The notes: a model not told the origin generated them from the letters alone. Positions 8,570 through 20,755 are shown, numbered from the stretch's first letter. The stretch is DNA of 36,308 bases from JALZAH01 sp051000755 (GCA_051000755.1 JBPCNZ010000066.1:1-36308), one strand, 5' to 3'. Program-made: numbers and translations.

Positions 8570-9159
8570 CGCCTCCCCCTGCCCGGCTTCCCGGCGGTCC
8601 CGGGCGTCGCCCTCCCGGTCGTCAGGGGCGCCCCCCCGGGCGCCGTCCCGGCTAGCGTCCCTTCCGTCGCCCCCTCCGCCGTCTCGGCGACCTTCTGGGC
8701 CGTCCAGCGCCCCACGGCATCGTCTCCCCCGGCCAGGTGCCAGGCCAGGTGGGCGTGCAGGCACTTGACGCCCTGACGGGTCCCACCGACCCCGCCGTTC
8801 GGGCGAGGCCCCTCCCAGTCATCCGGCATCGCCGCATCCCTCTCGTGGCTTGCCCGCCGGTGGGCGTCCGCCACCAGTGGGGCCGGCACCTCGGCTTCGG
8901 CCCGGCGGACGCCGCCCGCCGCCTCCAGCCGATCGACCTGCCGGCGCAGGTCAGAGCCCACCAACCAGTAGCGGGTAGGCATGGGCGTCCCGTCGTCGAG
9001 AAGGGGCGCGTTGCGGATGACCACCGGATCGCCGGCTGCGTCACGCACGGCCACCTCGAAAGCCCCCATGGGGGGGCGGCCCAGCAGCGCCGTGAGCCGC
9101 AGCGTGTCGGGGGTGGGGGCGGGGTGGGGGTTGAAAATTGGGCGGCCCACGGTCGTCAC
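8566..9159 (-). CDS. DUF501 family protein
   Basis: The product has about 197 residues. It contains LTALLGRPPMGAFEVAVRDAAGDPVVIRNAPLLDDGTPMPTRYWLV (residues 20-65 or so), then GGVGGTRQGVKCLHAHLAWHLAGGDDAVGRW. These are the conserved blocks of the DUF501 family found between ftsB/divIC and ppx in actinobacteria. The HAHLAWHLAGGDDAVG segment is rich in histidine and acidic residues, but no function has been established. The C-terminal 35 residues are low-complexity Gly/Thr/Ala/Arg sequence. The start could be the GTG at 9159 or the GTG at 9150; longer versions would overlap ftsB. Confidence 0.85.
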   Translation of the reverse strand: MTTVGRPIFNPHPAPTPDTLRLTALLGRPPMGAFEVAVRDAAGDPVVIRNAPLLDDGTPMPTRYWLVGSDLRRQVDRLEAAGGVRRAEAEVPAPLVADAHRRASHERDAAMPDDWEGPRPNGGVGGTRQGVKCLHAHLAWHLAGGDDAVGRWTAQKVAETAEGATEGTLAGTAPGGAPLTTGRATPGTAGKPGRGRR

Positions 9160-9205
9160 ACGTTGTCGGCGATCAACGGGTTGCCTCGGAGCCACCCAGC
9201 CGATC

Positions 9206-9511
9206 TTACAAGCCGATGCGGGACCAGAAGCTGGCACTGCCCTGCCGGGCGGGGATGATGGCGTAGGCCTGTTGGCCGGGCATGACCAGGCCATACTGGG
9301 TCCTGGCGATCTGCTGGATCTGGGCCGGGTCCTGGAGTTGCTTGACCCGCTCGTCCAGCTTGGCGTTCTCGCGACTCAGGGCGTTGACCCGGCCCTGGGT
9401 GACAGCGAGGGTGTGGCGCTGGGCCAGCATCGTCCGACCGGGCAGCACGAACAGCAGCAGGACGCCGAGGACGACCACGGTCAGCAGCAGAATCCAGACC
9501 ATGCGCCTCAC
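9206..9511 (-). CDS. ftsB: FtsB/DivIC-type septum formation initiator
   Basis: The product is a small protein of 101 residues (98 from the ATG at 9502). A single hydrophobic segment near the N-terminus (WILLLTVVVLGVLLLFVLP) is followed by a coiled-coil-like stretch with LSRENAKLDERVKQLQDPAQ and then IQQIARTQYGLVMPGQ. This is the standard architecture of FtsB/DivIC, a bitopic divisome protein that works with FtsL and FtsQ/DivIB. The GTG at 9511 overlaps the eno stop by GTGA, while the ATG at 9502 lies close behind an AGGTGAGG. The position right after eno is the usual one in actinobacteria. Confidence 0.9.
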   Translation of the reverse strand: MRRMVWILLLTVVVLGVLLLFVLPGRTMLAQRHTLAVTQGRVNALSRENAKLDERVKQLQDPAQIQQIARTQYGLVMPGQQAYAIIPARQGSASFWSRIGL

Positions 9512-10800
9512 CTGGCGGCCCCGAGACGACTGAAGACGGCACCGCCGGGATAGCGGGCCGAGTCCCCCAGGCCTTCCTCGATTCGCAGCAGCTGGTTGTA
9601 CTTGGCGACCCGGTCGGAGCGGGCGGGCGCCCCCGTCTTGATCTGGCCGCAGCCGGTGGCAACGGCCAGATCGGCGATGGTCGTGTCCTCGGTCTCGCCG
9701 GAGCGGTGGGACATCACCGACGCGTAGGCGGCCCTCTGGGCCAGGTCCACCGTGTCGAGGGTCTCGCTCAGGGTGCCAATCTGGTTCACCTTCACCAGGA
9801 TGGCGTTGGCCACGCCGGCGCTCACTCCCCGTTCCAGTCGGGTGGCGTCGGTAACGAACAGGTCGTCGCCAACCAGTTGGGTGCTGGCCCCCAGTTCTGC
9901 GGTCAGAGCGGCCCACCCGTCCCAGTCCTCCTCGGCCATCCCGTCCTCGACGGAGACGATCGGGTAGCGGCGGCACAGGTCAGCGAGGTACTCGACCAGG
10001 TCGGAGGCCTCCAGGGACCGTCCTTCCCCCGCCAGCCGGTAGGTCCCCTTGTCGTAGAACTCGCTGGACGCGGCGTCGAGAGCCAGGGCGACATCGGTGC
10101 CGGGGGTCCGCCCGCTGCGCTCGATGGCCTCGACCAGGATGGCCAGTGCCTCTTCATTCGATCCCAGGTCCGGGGCGAAGCCGCCCTCGTCGCCGACGCC
10201 GGTCGACAGCCGTCGGTCGTGGAGCACGGCCCGCAGGGCGTGATAGGTCTCCGCCCCCCAGCGCAGGGCTTCGGCGAACGAGGCCGCCCCCACGGGAACG
10301 ATCATGAACTCCTGGAGGTCCACGTTGTTGTCGGCGTGCACGCCACCGTTGATGACGTTCATCATCGGTACCGGCAGGCGGTGAGCGTTCGCACCCCCGA
10401 CGTAGCGATACAGGGGGAGGCCGACCTCGTCGGCCGCCGCCTTGGCCACCGCCAGGGAGACACCGAGGATGGCGTTGGCCCCAAGCCTGCTCTTGTTGTC
10501 GGTCCCGTCGGTGTCGCAGAGGATCTGGTCAAGCCCACGCTGATCCAGGGCCTCGAAGCCGGCGAGGGCGTCGGACAGCTCACCGTTGACAGCACTCATC
10601 GCCCCGAGGACGCCCTTGCCTCCGTACCGTTCCGCCTCTCCGTCGCGCCGTTCGACAGCCTCGAAAGACCCCGTTGACGCCCCCGACGGCACCGCCGCCC
10701 GACCTGTCGCCCCCGATGCCAGCACCACGTCCACCTCGACGGTCGGATGACCGCGGGAGTCGAGGATCTCGCGGCCGATCAGCTGGTCAATGGCGCTCAT
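9508..10800 (-). CDS. eno: enolase
   Basis: The 430-residue protein matches enolase along its whole length. It shows REILDSRGHPTVEVDV at the N-terminus, the flexible loop PSGASTGSFEA, NVINGGVHADN, SVEDGMAEEDWDGW, DDLFVTD, KVNQIGTLSE, SHRSGETED and GQIKTGAPARSDR. The last two contain the substrate-contacting residues. It interconverts 2-phosphoglycerate and phosphoenolpyruvate in glycolysis, using two magnesium ions. The ATG at 10800 gives the normal N-terminus; the 40 additional residues open upstream do not resemble enolase. It is preceded by a 185-bp leader containing a terminator-like hairpin. Confidence 0.98.
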   Translation of the reverse strand: MSAIDQLIGREILDSRGHPTVEVDVVLASGATGRAAVPSGASTGSFEAVERRDGEAERYGGKGVLGAMSAVNGELSDALAGFEALDQRGLDQILCDTDGTDNKSRLGANAILGVSLAVAKAAADEVGLPLYRYVGGANAHRLPVPMMNVINGGVHADNNVDLQEFMIVPVGAASFAEALRWGAETYHALRAVLHDRRLSTGVGDEGGFAPDLGSNEEALAILVEAIERSGRTPGTDVALALDAASSEFYDKGTYRLAGEGRSLEASDLVEYLADLCRRYPIVSVEDGMAEEDWDGWAALTAELGASTQLVGDDLFVTDATRLERGVSAGVANAILVKVNQIGTLSETLDTVDLAQRAAYASVMSHRSGETEDTTIADLAVATGCGQIKTGAPARSDRVAKYNQLLRIEEGLGDSARYPGGAVFSRLGAAR

Positions 10801-10852
10801 CAGCGTGCTGGCTCCTGAGATGGGACGGTGCGACGGTAGAGCAGGTATGGGC

Positions 10853-10882
10853 AAAAGAGGCCGCTTGTAGGTGCAAGCAGCC
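10853..10882 (-). terminator. Rho-independent terminator between mazG and eno
   Basis: On the minus strand a GGCTGCTTG / CAAGCGGCC stem (nine pairs including one U-G wobble) with a short loop is followed directly by TCTTTT. It lies between the mazG stop (10986) and the eno start (10800), so it would end mazG transcripts and leave eno with its own promoter, or act as an attenuator in the eno leader. Confidence 0.6.
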
Positions 10883-10985
10883 TGTTGCTGGTGTGACTGG
10901 TGTTGAAGACGGTAGTCCACCGCTCATGCCGGGACGGAGCATCCACACGCTCCACCGAGCGCTCGTCCCCCTCCGACGCCGCCCT

Positions 10986-12527
10986 TCAGCGGGTCGGCCG
11001 TTCTCCACTGGCGGCATCGGTCGCCCTCTTGGCCTGCTCCCACAGCCGGTCCCATCCGGCCGCGTCGAGTCCGGCCAGGTCCTGACCGGACACAGCGGCG
11101 GTCGCCTCCATGGTTGCGAAGCGATTCCGGAACTTGGTCGTGGCGGCCCGCAGTGCATCCTCGGCGTCGACCTCAAGATGACGGGCCAGGTTGACGACCG
11201 TGAACAGCACGTCGCCGAGCTCGTCCGCCACCGCCCCGACACCGCCAGCCCCGACGCCGCTAGCCCCGACACCGCCGTCCACGGCCCCGCGAAGCTCAGC
11301 AAGCTCCTCGGCGAGCTTGTCCCACACACCGGCCAGATCGTCCCAGTCGAAGCCGACGGAGGCCGCCTTGCGACCCACCTTGGCCGATGCCAGAAGGGCG
11401 GGCAGGGCCGGAGGGATCCCGTCCATGATGCTGGCCCGGCCCTTCTCCAACTTCTTGGCATGCTCCCAGTTGGCCACCACCGCATCGGCGTCGGACGCGA
11501 TGGAGTCCAAGAGGGGGTCGCCCGACGTGGAGCTGGCCGCCGCCCCGAACACGTGGGGGTGGCGGCGCACCAGTTTGTCGTGGATGCCCCGGGCGACGTC
11601 GGCCAGGGTGAACTGGCCGGCCTCCGTGGCCAGGACGGCATGGAACGCGACCTGGAACAGCAGGTCGCCGAGCTCTTCTTCCAGGTGCCCGTAGGCGACC
11701 GCCTCGCCGTCGCCGGCGGTCAACCCGTCGATGGCCTCGAGGACCTCGTAGGTCTCCTCGATCAGGTGCCGGGTCAGGCTGGCGTGGGTCTGCTCGCGAT
11801 CCCACGGGCAGGCGACGCGAAGGGTCCGGACCAGGCTCTCGAAGCGGACGATCTCGGCGGCCACCGGGTCGGCCAGCTGGGGGATCCACAGGCAGGTGAG
11901 GTGATCGGGAACGACTTCCCGGTCAAGGTCAGCCCAGGCGAGAGGGGTGATCGCCTCGTCCGGCATGCCCAGCCGGGAAAGGATGGCAACCTCGGGCCCG
12001 TCGTCGATGGTCAACTTGATCTCTGAGAGCACCTGGCGCGAGTCGCACTGCGACACCAGGAGGGGTCCGGTGGACCCGGCCGCCTCACCGGCGAAGCGGT
12101 GCCCGTCAACGAGGCGGACCCCCGCGGCAAAGGGGTCGATGCCGAGGCGGTCCCATGCCAGGTCGACGAACGACAGGGCGGGAATGACCTGGAGATCGAT
12201 GCGAGGATCGAGCCGCAGCAGTTCGACCGTCCGCTCAGCCACGAGGGGCGAGCCGGGCACGGCGTAGACGATCCTGCCGTCGGCCTCACCAGCAGCCGCC
12301 TCCACCAACGCCTCGACGATGGCCGGATAGACGAGGTCGAGGGTCTCGGCCTGCTCGTAGACATCGTCGAAGCTGCGGGCCGCACCGACCTCGGAGGCGC
12401 TCGGGTGGCGGCGGGTCCGCACGAACCGGGTCTCGACCTGCTCCAGGATCCGGCGGGTCTCGACTCCGATCAGGCCGGCATCGCCCGGCCCCAGGCCGAC
12501 GACCATGATCCGCGGCCTGGCCGTCAC
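10986..12527 (-). CDS. mazG: tetrapyrrole-methylase/MazG fusion, YabN-like nucleotide pyrophosphohydrolase
   Basis: The 513-residue product has an N-terminal SAM-dependent tetrapyrrole-methylase-like domain (residues 1 to about 230). That domain contains IMVVGLGPGDAGLIGVETRR, VYAVPGSPLVAERTVELL and a later GPLLVSQCDSRQ strand. Two MazG domains follow. The first contains CPWDREQTHASLTRHLIEETYEVLEAI with the EExxE metal ligands and then EEELGDLLFQVAFHA. The second contains DDLAGVWDKLAEELAEL and DELGDVLFTVVNLARHL. MazG hydrolyses nucleoside triphosphates to monophosphates as house-cleaning. The fusion resembles Bacillus YabN. The GTG at 12527 is the first start that does not overlap the upstream lipoprotein gene. 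An in-frame 15-bp tandem repeat sits inside the second MazG domain. Confidence 0.93.
   Translation of the reverse strand: MTARPRIMVVGLGPGDAGLIGVETRRILEQVETRFVRTRRHPSASEVGAARSFDDVYEQAETLDLVYPAIVEALVEAAAGEADGRIVYAVPGSPLVAERTVELLRLDPRIDLQVIPALSFVDLAWDRLGIDPFAAGVRLVDGHRFAGEAAGSTGPLLVSQCDSRQVLSEIKLTIDDGPEVAILSRLGMPDEAITPLAWADLDREVVPDHLTCLWIPQLADPVAAEIVRFESLVRTLRVACPWDREQTHASLTRHLIEETYEVLEAIDGLTAGDGEAVAYGHLEEELGDLLFQVAFHAVLATEAGQFTLADVARGIHDKLVRRHPHVFGAAASSTSGDPLLDSIASDADAVVANWEHAKKLEKGRASIMDGIPPALPALLASAKVGRKAASVGFDWDDLAGVWDKLAEELAELRGAVDGGVGASGVGAGGVGAVADELGDVLFTVVNLARHLEVDAEDALRAATTKFRNRFATMEATAAVSGQDLAGLDAAGWDRLWEQAKRATDAASGERPTR
11233..11277. repeat. three 15-bp in-frame tandem repeats inside mazG
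   Basis: Three adjacent units GCCCCGACACCGCCA, GCCCCGACGCCGCTA and GCCCCGACACCGCCG encode, on the minus strand, a Gly/Val/Ala-rich linker (GGVGASGVGAGGVGA) between the two metal-binding helices of the second MazG domain. The count is a multiple of three, so the frame is kept if the number of units varies. Confidence 0.85.
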
Positions 12528-12568
12528 CAGCTCGACTCGGCCCGCACGATGGACTCGGCCGGACCGCT

Positions 12569-13603
12569 TTAGCCCGGCCCGGGGGCCTGGGAGCTGCTGC
12601 CCTGGAGCTTGTTGGCGATCTCGCCTGGGATGGCGGAGGTCTGCACCGTCAGCTGACTCGGGTTCCACGTCCCGAAGGCAGGATTGACCTTGATCTTGGC
12701 GGCCTGCAGGACCCGGACCAGAGCCGGTGTGTAGCCGTTCTGGCTGCTGGAGTTGATGGCGAAGGCCAGCACCGAGGCCGTGCCGGGCGCAAAGGTCTGC
12801 TGGTCGCGGCTGTCCACCGCCAGCACGTTGTAGCCGTAGCCGGTTCTTACAGGCGGAGCGGCGTGACCGGGGACGAGGCCGAGGACCTTGTTGAAGAGCG
12901 CTTGGCTCCGATCTTCGAGCTGGGCCTGGGAGTAGCAGTTGACCTCTCCGCCGCCGGTGTCGCCGGCGAGCGTCCCCCCGTTGAAGTCCCTTTCGATCTG
13001 GTCCGCCTTGTCCTTGCTGGCCGCGAAGTCGACCCCGCCGTTGGAGCCCGGGACGCTGGCACTGATCAGGCGGGTGCAGACCCGGGAGAAGAAGTTGGCC
13101 TGGTGGCTCATGAAGGCATTGCGGGCGTCGGCGGTGGACGACGGCGGGGGTTCGAGGGCGGCCCGGTCGGCCAGTGCAGACACGAACTCGTTGCGGACCG
13201 ACGCCGGGAAGCCCTGCCAGTACGCACCCGCTCCCACCTCTTCGACCCCCCGGGCGGCGGCCAGGGCCGATGCCGGAGGTAGAGCGTGATGGGCCGTCAG
13301 GTACTGGCGGATGGCGTTGTCCTCGACCATCTGGTCCAGGACCCCGGCGGCGAAGCCGGAGCTGTAGCTGGCCGTCGACAGGCCGGCGACGGTCGTCCCC
13401 CCGCTCTGGGCGCCAGCCTGGTCCACGGCGGCCACATAGGCCTGGTTGCCGGCCCGGCCCCGCAACTCGGCCTGGAGGGTCGTCTGCTTGATGACCTGCC
13501 CGTTGATGCTGGCGGCGGAGGGCGAGGAGTCGCAGCCGGCGGCGGCCACCGAGAAGGCCGCCACGAGAGCGCCCAGGGCGAAGAGTCGTCGGGTGCGGTT
13601 CAC
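12569..13603 (-). CDS. SurA/parvulin-like lipoprotein
   Basis: The 344-residue protein starts NRTRRLFALGALVAAFSVAAAGC, a signal peptide ending in a lipobox-like AAGC, with the lipidated cysteine expected at residue 24. After the cysteine the SurA-N-like segment ASINGQVIKQTTLQAELR appears, followed by a mostly helical middle. A later part (GYGYNVLAVDSRDQQTFAPG) resembles the end of a parvulin domain. It is probably a membrane-anchored folding helper outside the cytoplasmic membrane; whether it has prolyl isomerase activity is uncertain. I chose the GTG at 13603 because it gives a compact signal peptide and does not overlap mfd. Confidence 0.75.
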   Translation of the reverse strand: MNRTRRLFALGALVAAFSVAAAGCDSSPSAASINGQVIKQTTLQAELRGRAGNQAYVAAVDQAGAQSGGTTVAGLSTASYSSGFAAGVLDQMVEDNAIRQYLTAHHALPPASALAAARGVEEVGAGAYWQGFPASVRNEFVSALADRAALEPPPSSTADARNAFMSHQANFFSRVCTRLISASVPGSNGGVDFAASKDKADQIERDFNGGTLAGDTGGGEVNCYSQAQLEDRSQALFNKVLGLVPGHAAPPVRTGYGYNVLAVDSRDQQTFAPGTASVLAFAINSSSQNGYTPALVRVLQAAKIKVNPAFGTWNPSQLTVQTSAIPGEIANKLQGSSSQAPGPG

Positions 13604-13656
13604 AGCGTCGGTGATGCTACCGACGAGCGGGGGTCGGGTACCAAGTTGGCCGGCCT

Positions 13657-17121
<3,465 letters not shown>

Positions 17122-17170
17122 GACTGACTCCAGTGAACCGCAGCGCAGCCGCTAATCGCCAGGGCGACCA

Positions 17171-17737
17171 TCAGGAGTTAAACCGGTTCTGGGCGGCGGC
17201 GACACCCTCGGCCAGGATCGTCTCCACCGCATCGGCGGCCAACTCGACGGTGACGGCCAGTTCGGTACGGTCCTTCTTGGACGGGGCTGCCAGGACGTGG
17301 TCGACCCCCCGCTCGGGTCCACCGGGCGGCTTGCCGATGCCGATGCGGACCCGGGTGAAGGCGTCGTCGTGGAGGTGGGCCTTGATGGAACGCAGCCCGT
17401 TGTGGCCGGCCAGTCCCCCACCGGCTTTGACCCGCAGGGCGCCGATGGGCAGGTCGAGCTCGTCGTGGACCACCACCAGGTGGGCCAGGTCCTCGATCCC
17501 GAAGCGGCGCACGAGGGGGGACACCGCCTGGCCCGACTCGTTCATGAACGTCTGGGGGAACGCCAGGGCCAGGCGCCGGGACCCGACCCTCGCCTCGGCG
17601 ACGAGGGCATGCTCGCGCCGGGATCTCCTGAGCCGTTCCCCGTGGCGGGCGGCGAGCAGCTCGATGACGTCGGCGCCGACGTTGTGGCGGGTGCCGGCAT
17701 ACGGCGCGCCCGGATTGCCGAGACCGACCGCCAACAC
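17171..17737 (-). CDS. pth: peptidyl-tRNA hydrolase
   Basis: The 188-residue protein shows the Pth signatures LAVGLGNPGAPYAGTRHNVG with the catalytic histidine in TRHN, FPQTFMNESGQAV, VVHDELDLPIGALRVK with the conserved Asp, and GGGLAGHNGLRSI. It releases tRNA from drop-off peptidyl-tRNA during translation. The GTG start gives the standard N-terminus and is preceded by a weak purine-rich stretch. It follows rplY by 53 bp; the rplY-pth pairing is common in bacteria. Confidence 0.97.
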   Translation of the reverse strand: MLAVGLGNPGAPYAGTRHNVGADVIELLAARHGERLRRSRREHALVAEARVGSRRLALAFPQTFMNESGQAVSPLVRRFGIEDLAHLVVVHDELDLPIGALRVKAGGGLAGHNGLRSIKAHLHDDAFTRVRIGIGKPPGGPERGVDHVLAAPSKKDRTELAVTVELAADAVETILAEGVAAAQNRFNS

Positions 17738-17790
17738 ATCCGCCGGGGTCCCGGTGCGTCGCCTGAGGTCGCCCGGGCCGGGCGGAGTCG

Positions 17791-18477
17791 TTAGCCCTCC
17801 TCGGTGGGTGTGCCGCCCTCCGAGGCGCCGCTTTCGGTCCCGCCTTCCTCGCCCGCCTCGGCTTCAGCGGCAGCCGCCTCGGCTGCCTCCTCCTCGGCCA
17901 GCTCCTCGGCTTCGGCGGCGACGGCCGACACGGCGGCGATCACGACCGGCTCGTCGCGGTCCACGTCGGTGGTCACACCGCTTGGCAGCTTCAGGTCGCC
18001 TACCCGCACCGTGTCGCCGATCTCGAGATCGGCGAGGTCGACGACGATCTCGTTGGGGATGTCGGACGGCGTGGCGTGCACGGTCAAGGACTGGAGGGGC
18101 TGTTCGATGACGCCCCGCTCCTGTTCCACCGACTTCGACTCACCGATCAGTACGATGGAGACCTCGGCGGAGAGGATCTCGTCCCGGCGCACGACCTGGA
18201 AGTCCACATGGATGACCGTGTTGCGCACGGGGTGGCGTTGGATCACCCGGGCCAGGCTGAGGTGCTTCGCGGGCCCGACCTCGAGCGACAACAGCTGGTG
18301 GACGCCGGACTCGCCGGAAAGGGCCTGGCGCAGCTGGCGGGCGTCCACCGATACCGACAGGGCGTCCATTCCCCCGCCATAGACGACGGCAGGGATGCGA
18401 CCCCCGGCGCGCATGCGCTTCGACGCGGAGGTACCGGTGACCCTTTCGGGCTCGGCTACCAGGGTGATCTCGGCCAT
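17791..18477 (-). CDS. rplY: 50S ribosomal protein L25, general stress (Ctc) form
   Basis: The 228-residue protein has the L25 5S-rRNA-binding domain at residues 1-95 (TSASKRMRAGGRIPAVVYGGG and VIQRHPVRNTVIHVDFQVV). A TL5/Ctc C-terminal beta domain follows to about residue 185. The last 45 residues are an acidic Glu/Ala/Gly tail, longer than in many homologues and probably disordered. It binds 5S rRNA in the large ribosomal subunit. It is in a series with prs upstream and pth downstream. Confidence 0.95.
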   Translation of the reverse strand: MAEITLVAEPERVTGTSASKRMRAGGRIPAVVYGGGMDALSVSVDARQLRQALSGESGVHQLLSLEVGPAKHLSLARVIQRHPVRNTVIHVDFQVVRRDEILSAEVSIVLIGESKSVEQERGVIEQPLQSLTVHATPSDIPNEIVVDLADLEIGDTVRVGDLKLPSGVTTDVDRDEPVVIAAVSAVAAEAEELAEEEAAEAAAAEAEAGEEGGTESGASEGGTPTEEG

Positions 18478-18562
18478 CGACGTGCGCTCCTCGGAACTCC
18501 GGCCGGGGGTCGCCTGGATTCGGATCCGGGGCCCCCGAGGGACCGGACGATGCTAATGCCTC

Positions 18563-18594
18563 GGCGCCGTGGTGACGAATCACCCCCCGGCGCC
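18563..18594 (-). terminator. strong hairpin immediately after prs
   Basis: On the minus strand, starting two bases after the prs stop, CGGCGCC-type arms (seven pairs) enclose a second stem GGTGA / TCACC capped by TTCG. The stem is very stable but is not followed by a T-run, so it may be a Rho-assisted terminator, a 3' stability element or an attenuator before rplY. Confidence 0.45.
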
Positions 18595-18596
18595 CC

Positions 18597-19610
18597 TCAG
18601 GTCTGGTTCTCCCCGCCGAAGATGTCGGAGACGGACTGGTCCCGGAACACCGCATCGATGGCGTCGGCGAAGATCGGGGCCACGGACACGACCTCGATCT
18701 TGTCGATCTGCTTCTCGGGGGGCAGGGGCAGGGTGTCGGTGATGACGACCTTGGTGATGGGCGAGTTCTTGAGCCGATCGACCGCCGGGCCGGAGAGAAC
18801 GCCGTGGGTGCACATGGCCCACACCTCGGTGGCCCCCCGCTTGATGAGCAGTTCGGCGGCCGCACAGATCGTGCCCGCGGTGTCGACCATGTCGTCGATG
18901 AGCACGCACATGCGGCCCTCGACCTCGCCCATGACGTCGAGGGCTTCGACCTGGTTGACCGCATCCTTGGGCCGCCGCTTGTAGACGCTCGCCACGTCCA
19001 CCTCGTCGCCGGCGTGGCGGGCGGCCTGCTCCGCCACCTTGGTCCGCCCGGTATCAGGGGCAACCATCACGAAGTCGCCGCTGGGGGCGTGACTGCGGAG
19101 GTACTCGGTCAGGAGGGGGACAGCGGTGAGGTGATCGACGGGGCCATCGAAGAAGCCCTGGATCTGGCCGGAGTGGAGATCGACGGTGATGATCCGGTCG
19201 GCCCCTGCGGTGGTGAAGAAATCCGCTACCAACCGGGCCGTGATCGGCTCGCGGCCTTTCGACTTGCGGTCCTGGCGGGAATAGCCGTAGTAGGGGCAGA
19301 CGGCGGTGATCCGCTTCGCCGAGGCCCGCTTGGCCGTGTCGATCATGATCCATTGCTCGAGGAGAGAGTCGTTGACCGAACGGCCGGGGGTGCGGCAATG
19401 CGACTGGATGACGAACACGTCGGTCCCCCGGACCGAGTCGCCGAAGCGGGGACGGACCTCGCCGTTGGCGAAGTCGACCAGGTTGGGCTCGCCCAACTCG
19501 AGGTCCAGGTGGGCGGCGATGTCCGCGGCCAGTCCCTCGTGGGACCGCCCACTCAGCAGTTGGAGCTTGCGCTTCGCGACAAGCTCCAGCGGCTCGGATC
19601 CCTTAGCCAT
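18597..19610 (-). CDS. prs: ribose-phosphate pyrophosphokinase (PRPP synthetase)
   Basis: The 337-residue protein carries the class I PRPP synthetase motifs. These are FANGEVRPRFGDSVRG near the N-terminus, YYGYSRQDRKSKGREPI, DLHSGQIQGFFDGPVDHL, the flexible loop near VYKRRPKD, and the PRPP-binding VLIDDMVDTAGT. It makes 5-phosphoribosyl-1-pyrophosphate from ribose 5-phosphate and ATP for nucleotide, His and Trp synthesis. The ATG at 19610 lies seven bases after AGGAGG and shares its A with the glmU stop (TGATG), so translation is coupled to glmU. A GTG three bases earlier is possible. Confidence 0.97.
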   Translation of the reverse strand: MAKGSEPLELVAKRKLQLLSGRSHEGLAADIAAHLDLELGEPNLVDFANGEVRPRFGDSVRGTDVFVIQSHCRTPGRSVNDSLLEQWIMIDTAKRASAKRITAVCPYYGYSRQDRKSKGREPITARLVADFFTTAGADRIITVDLHSGQIQGFFDGPVDHLTAVPLLTEYLRSHAPSGDFVMVAPDTGRTKVAEQAARHAGDEVDVASVYKRRPKDAVNQVEALDVMGEVEGRMCVLIDDMVDTAGTICAAAELLIKRGATEVWAMCTHGVLSGPAVDRLKNSPITKVVITDTLPLPPEKQIDKIEVVSVAPIFADAIDAVFRDQSVSDIFGGENQT

Positions 19611-20755
19611 CACGGCGCCTCCTGTCGGCCATTAGTGAAGCATGCCCCAGTCACCTCGTTGTCCAAAACCTTGGTCCCGGCCGGGATGTCGGCCCACGGT
19701 CCCACCCGGGCGTCGACGCCGATGGAGGCGGCCCGGGCGACGGTGGCGGTGACCACGGCCCGCTCGCCCACGGTGCAGTCGGCCAGCTGGGTGTTCGGAC
19801 CGATCTCGGCACCGGATGCAACCACGGTGTGACCCTGGAGCATGGTCCCCGGGTAGAGCACGACGTCGGTGGCCAACTCGACGGTGGTGTCCAGGTAGGT
19901 CCTCTCCGGATCGATCATGGTCACCCCCCGTCGCATCCAGCGTTCATTGATCCGGTCCCGCAGCTCGGCTTCGGCTACCGCCAACTGGGCCCGGTCATTG
20001 ACCCCCGCCGCTTCCATCGGGTCGTCCACGACCATGGAGGTGACCGGGTAGCCGGCGTCGTGGAGCACGCTGACGGTGTCGGTCAGATAGAACTCGCCCT
20101 GGACGTTGGCCGGGTTCAGCCGGCGCAGGGCCGGGGCCAGGACCGACCGGCGGAACACGTAGATCGAGGTGTTGATCTCGTCGACGGCGAGCTCCTCCTC
20201 GGTGGCGTCGGCCTGCTCGACGATGCGCGCCACCCGACCGTCGCGACCCCGGACGATGCGCCCGTAGCCGGTGGGGTCGGCGATGCGGGCGGTGAGGACG
20301 GTGGCCGCGGCGCCGGCTCCCCGGTGGGCGCGGACCAACGCCGCGAGGGTCGGCGCCCGGAGCAGCGGCGTGTCGCCCGGCAGGACGATGATGTCGCCGC
20401 CGTCGTCGATGCCCTCGTCGTCGGGGAAGGCGGTGAGGGCGACCAGGACGGCGTCACCGGTCCCCCGCTGGACCCGCTGCTCGACGAAGTCGATGGGCAG
20501 ATCGGCAGGGGGTTGCTCACCGACGGCCTTGATCACCCGGTCGGCGCCGTGGCCGACCACGACGACGGCCCGCTCAGGATTGATGGCGGCCACCGCGTGG
20601 AGGACGTGGAGGACCATCGACCGCCCGCAGAGTCGATGCAGCGGCTTGGGCCGCTCGGAGCGCATCCGGGTCCCCTCGCCGGCCGCCAGCACCACCGCAC
20701 ACAGGCCGCCGGCGCCTTCGTCGTCTGCGGACGCATCCTCGGAGCCAGTCGCCAT
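19610..20755 (-). CDS. glmU: GlmU-like UDP-N-acetylglucosamine pyrophosphorylase, short form
   Basis: The 381-residue protein has a complete uridylyltransferase domain: AVVLAAGEGTRMRSERPKPLHRLCG, EQRVQRGTGDAVLVAL, IIVLPGDTPLLRAPTL, GYGRIVRG, EINTSIYVF and LNPANVQGEFYLTD. VNDRAQLAVAEAELR and part of a left-handed beta-helix (about residues 285-365) follow. Bifunctional GlmU proteins usually have 450-490 residues. Here the helix ends soon after ARVGPWADIPAGTKVL, before the region that holds the catalytic histidine and acetyl-CoA contacts of the glucosamine-1-phosphate acetyltransferase. UDP-GlcNAc formation is therefore supported, but acetylation is not. The stop is shared with the prs start. 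Confidence 0.93.
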   Translation of the reverse strand: MATGSEDASADDEGAGGLCAVVLAAGEGTRMRSERPKPLHRLCGRSMVLHVLHAVAAINPERAVVVVGHGADRVIKAVGEQPPADLPIDFVEQRVQRGTGDAVLVALTAFPDDEGIDDGGDIIVLPGDTPLLRAPTLAALVRAHRGAGAAATVLTARIADPTGYGRIVRGRDGRVARIVEQADATEEELAVDEINTSIYVFRRSVLAPALRRLNPANVQGEFYLTDTVSVLHDAGYPVTSMVVDDPMEAAGVNDRAQLAVAEAELRDRINERWMRRGVTMIDPERTYLDTTVELATDVVLYPGTMLQGHTVVASGAEIGPNTQLADCTVGERAVVTATVARAASIGVDARVGPWADIPAGTKVLDNEVTGACFTNGRQEAP

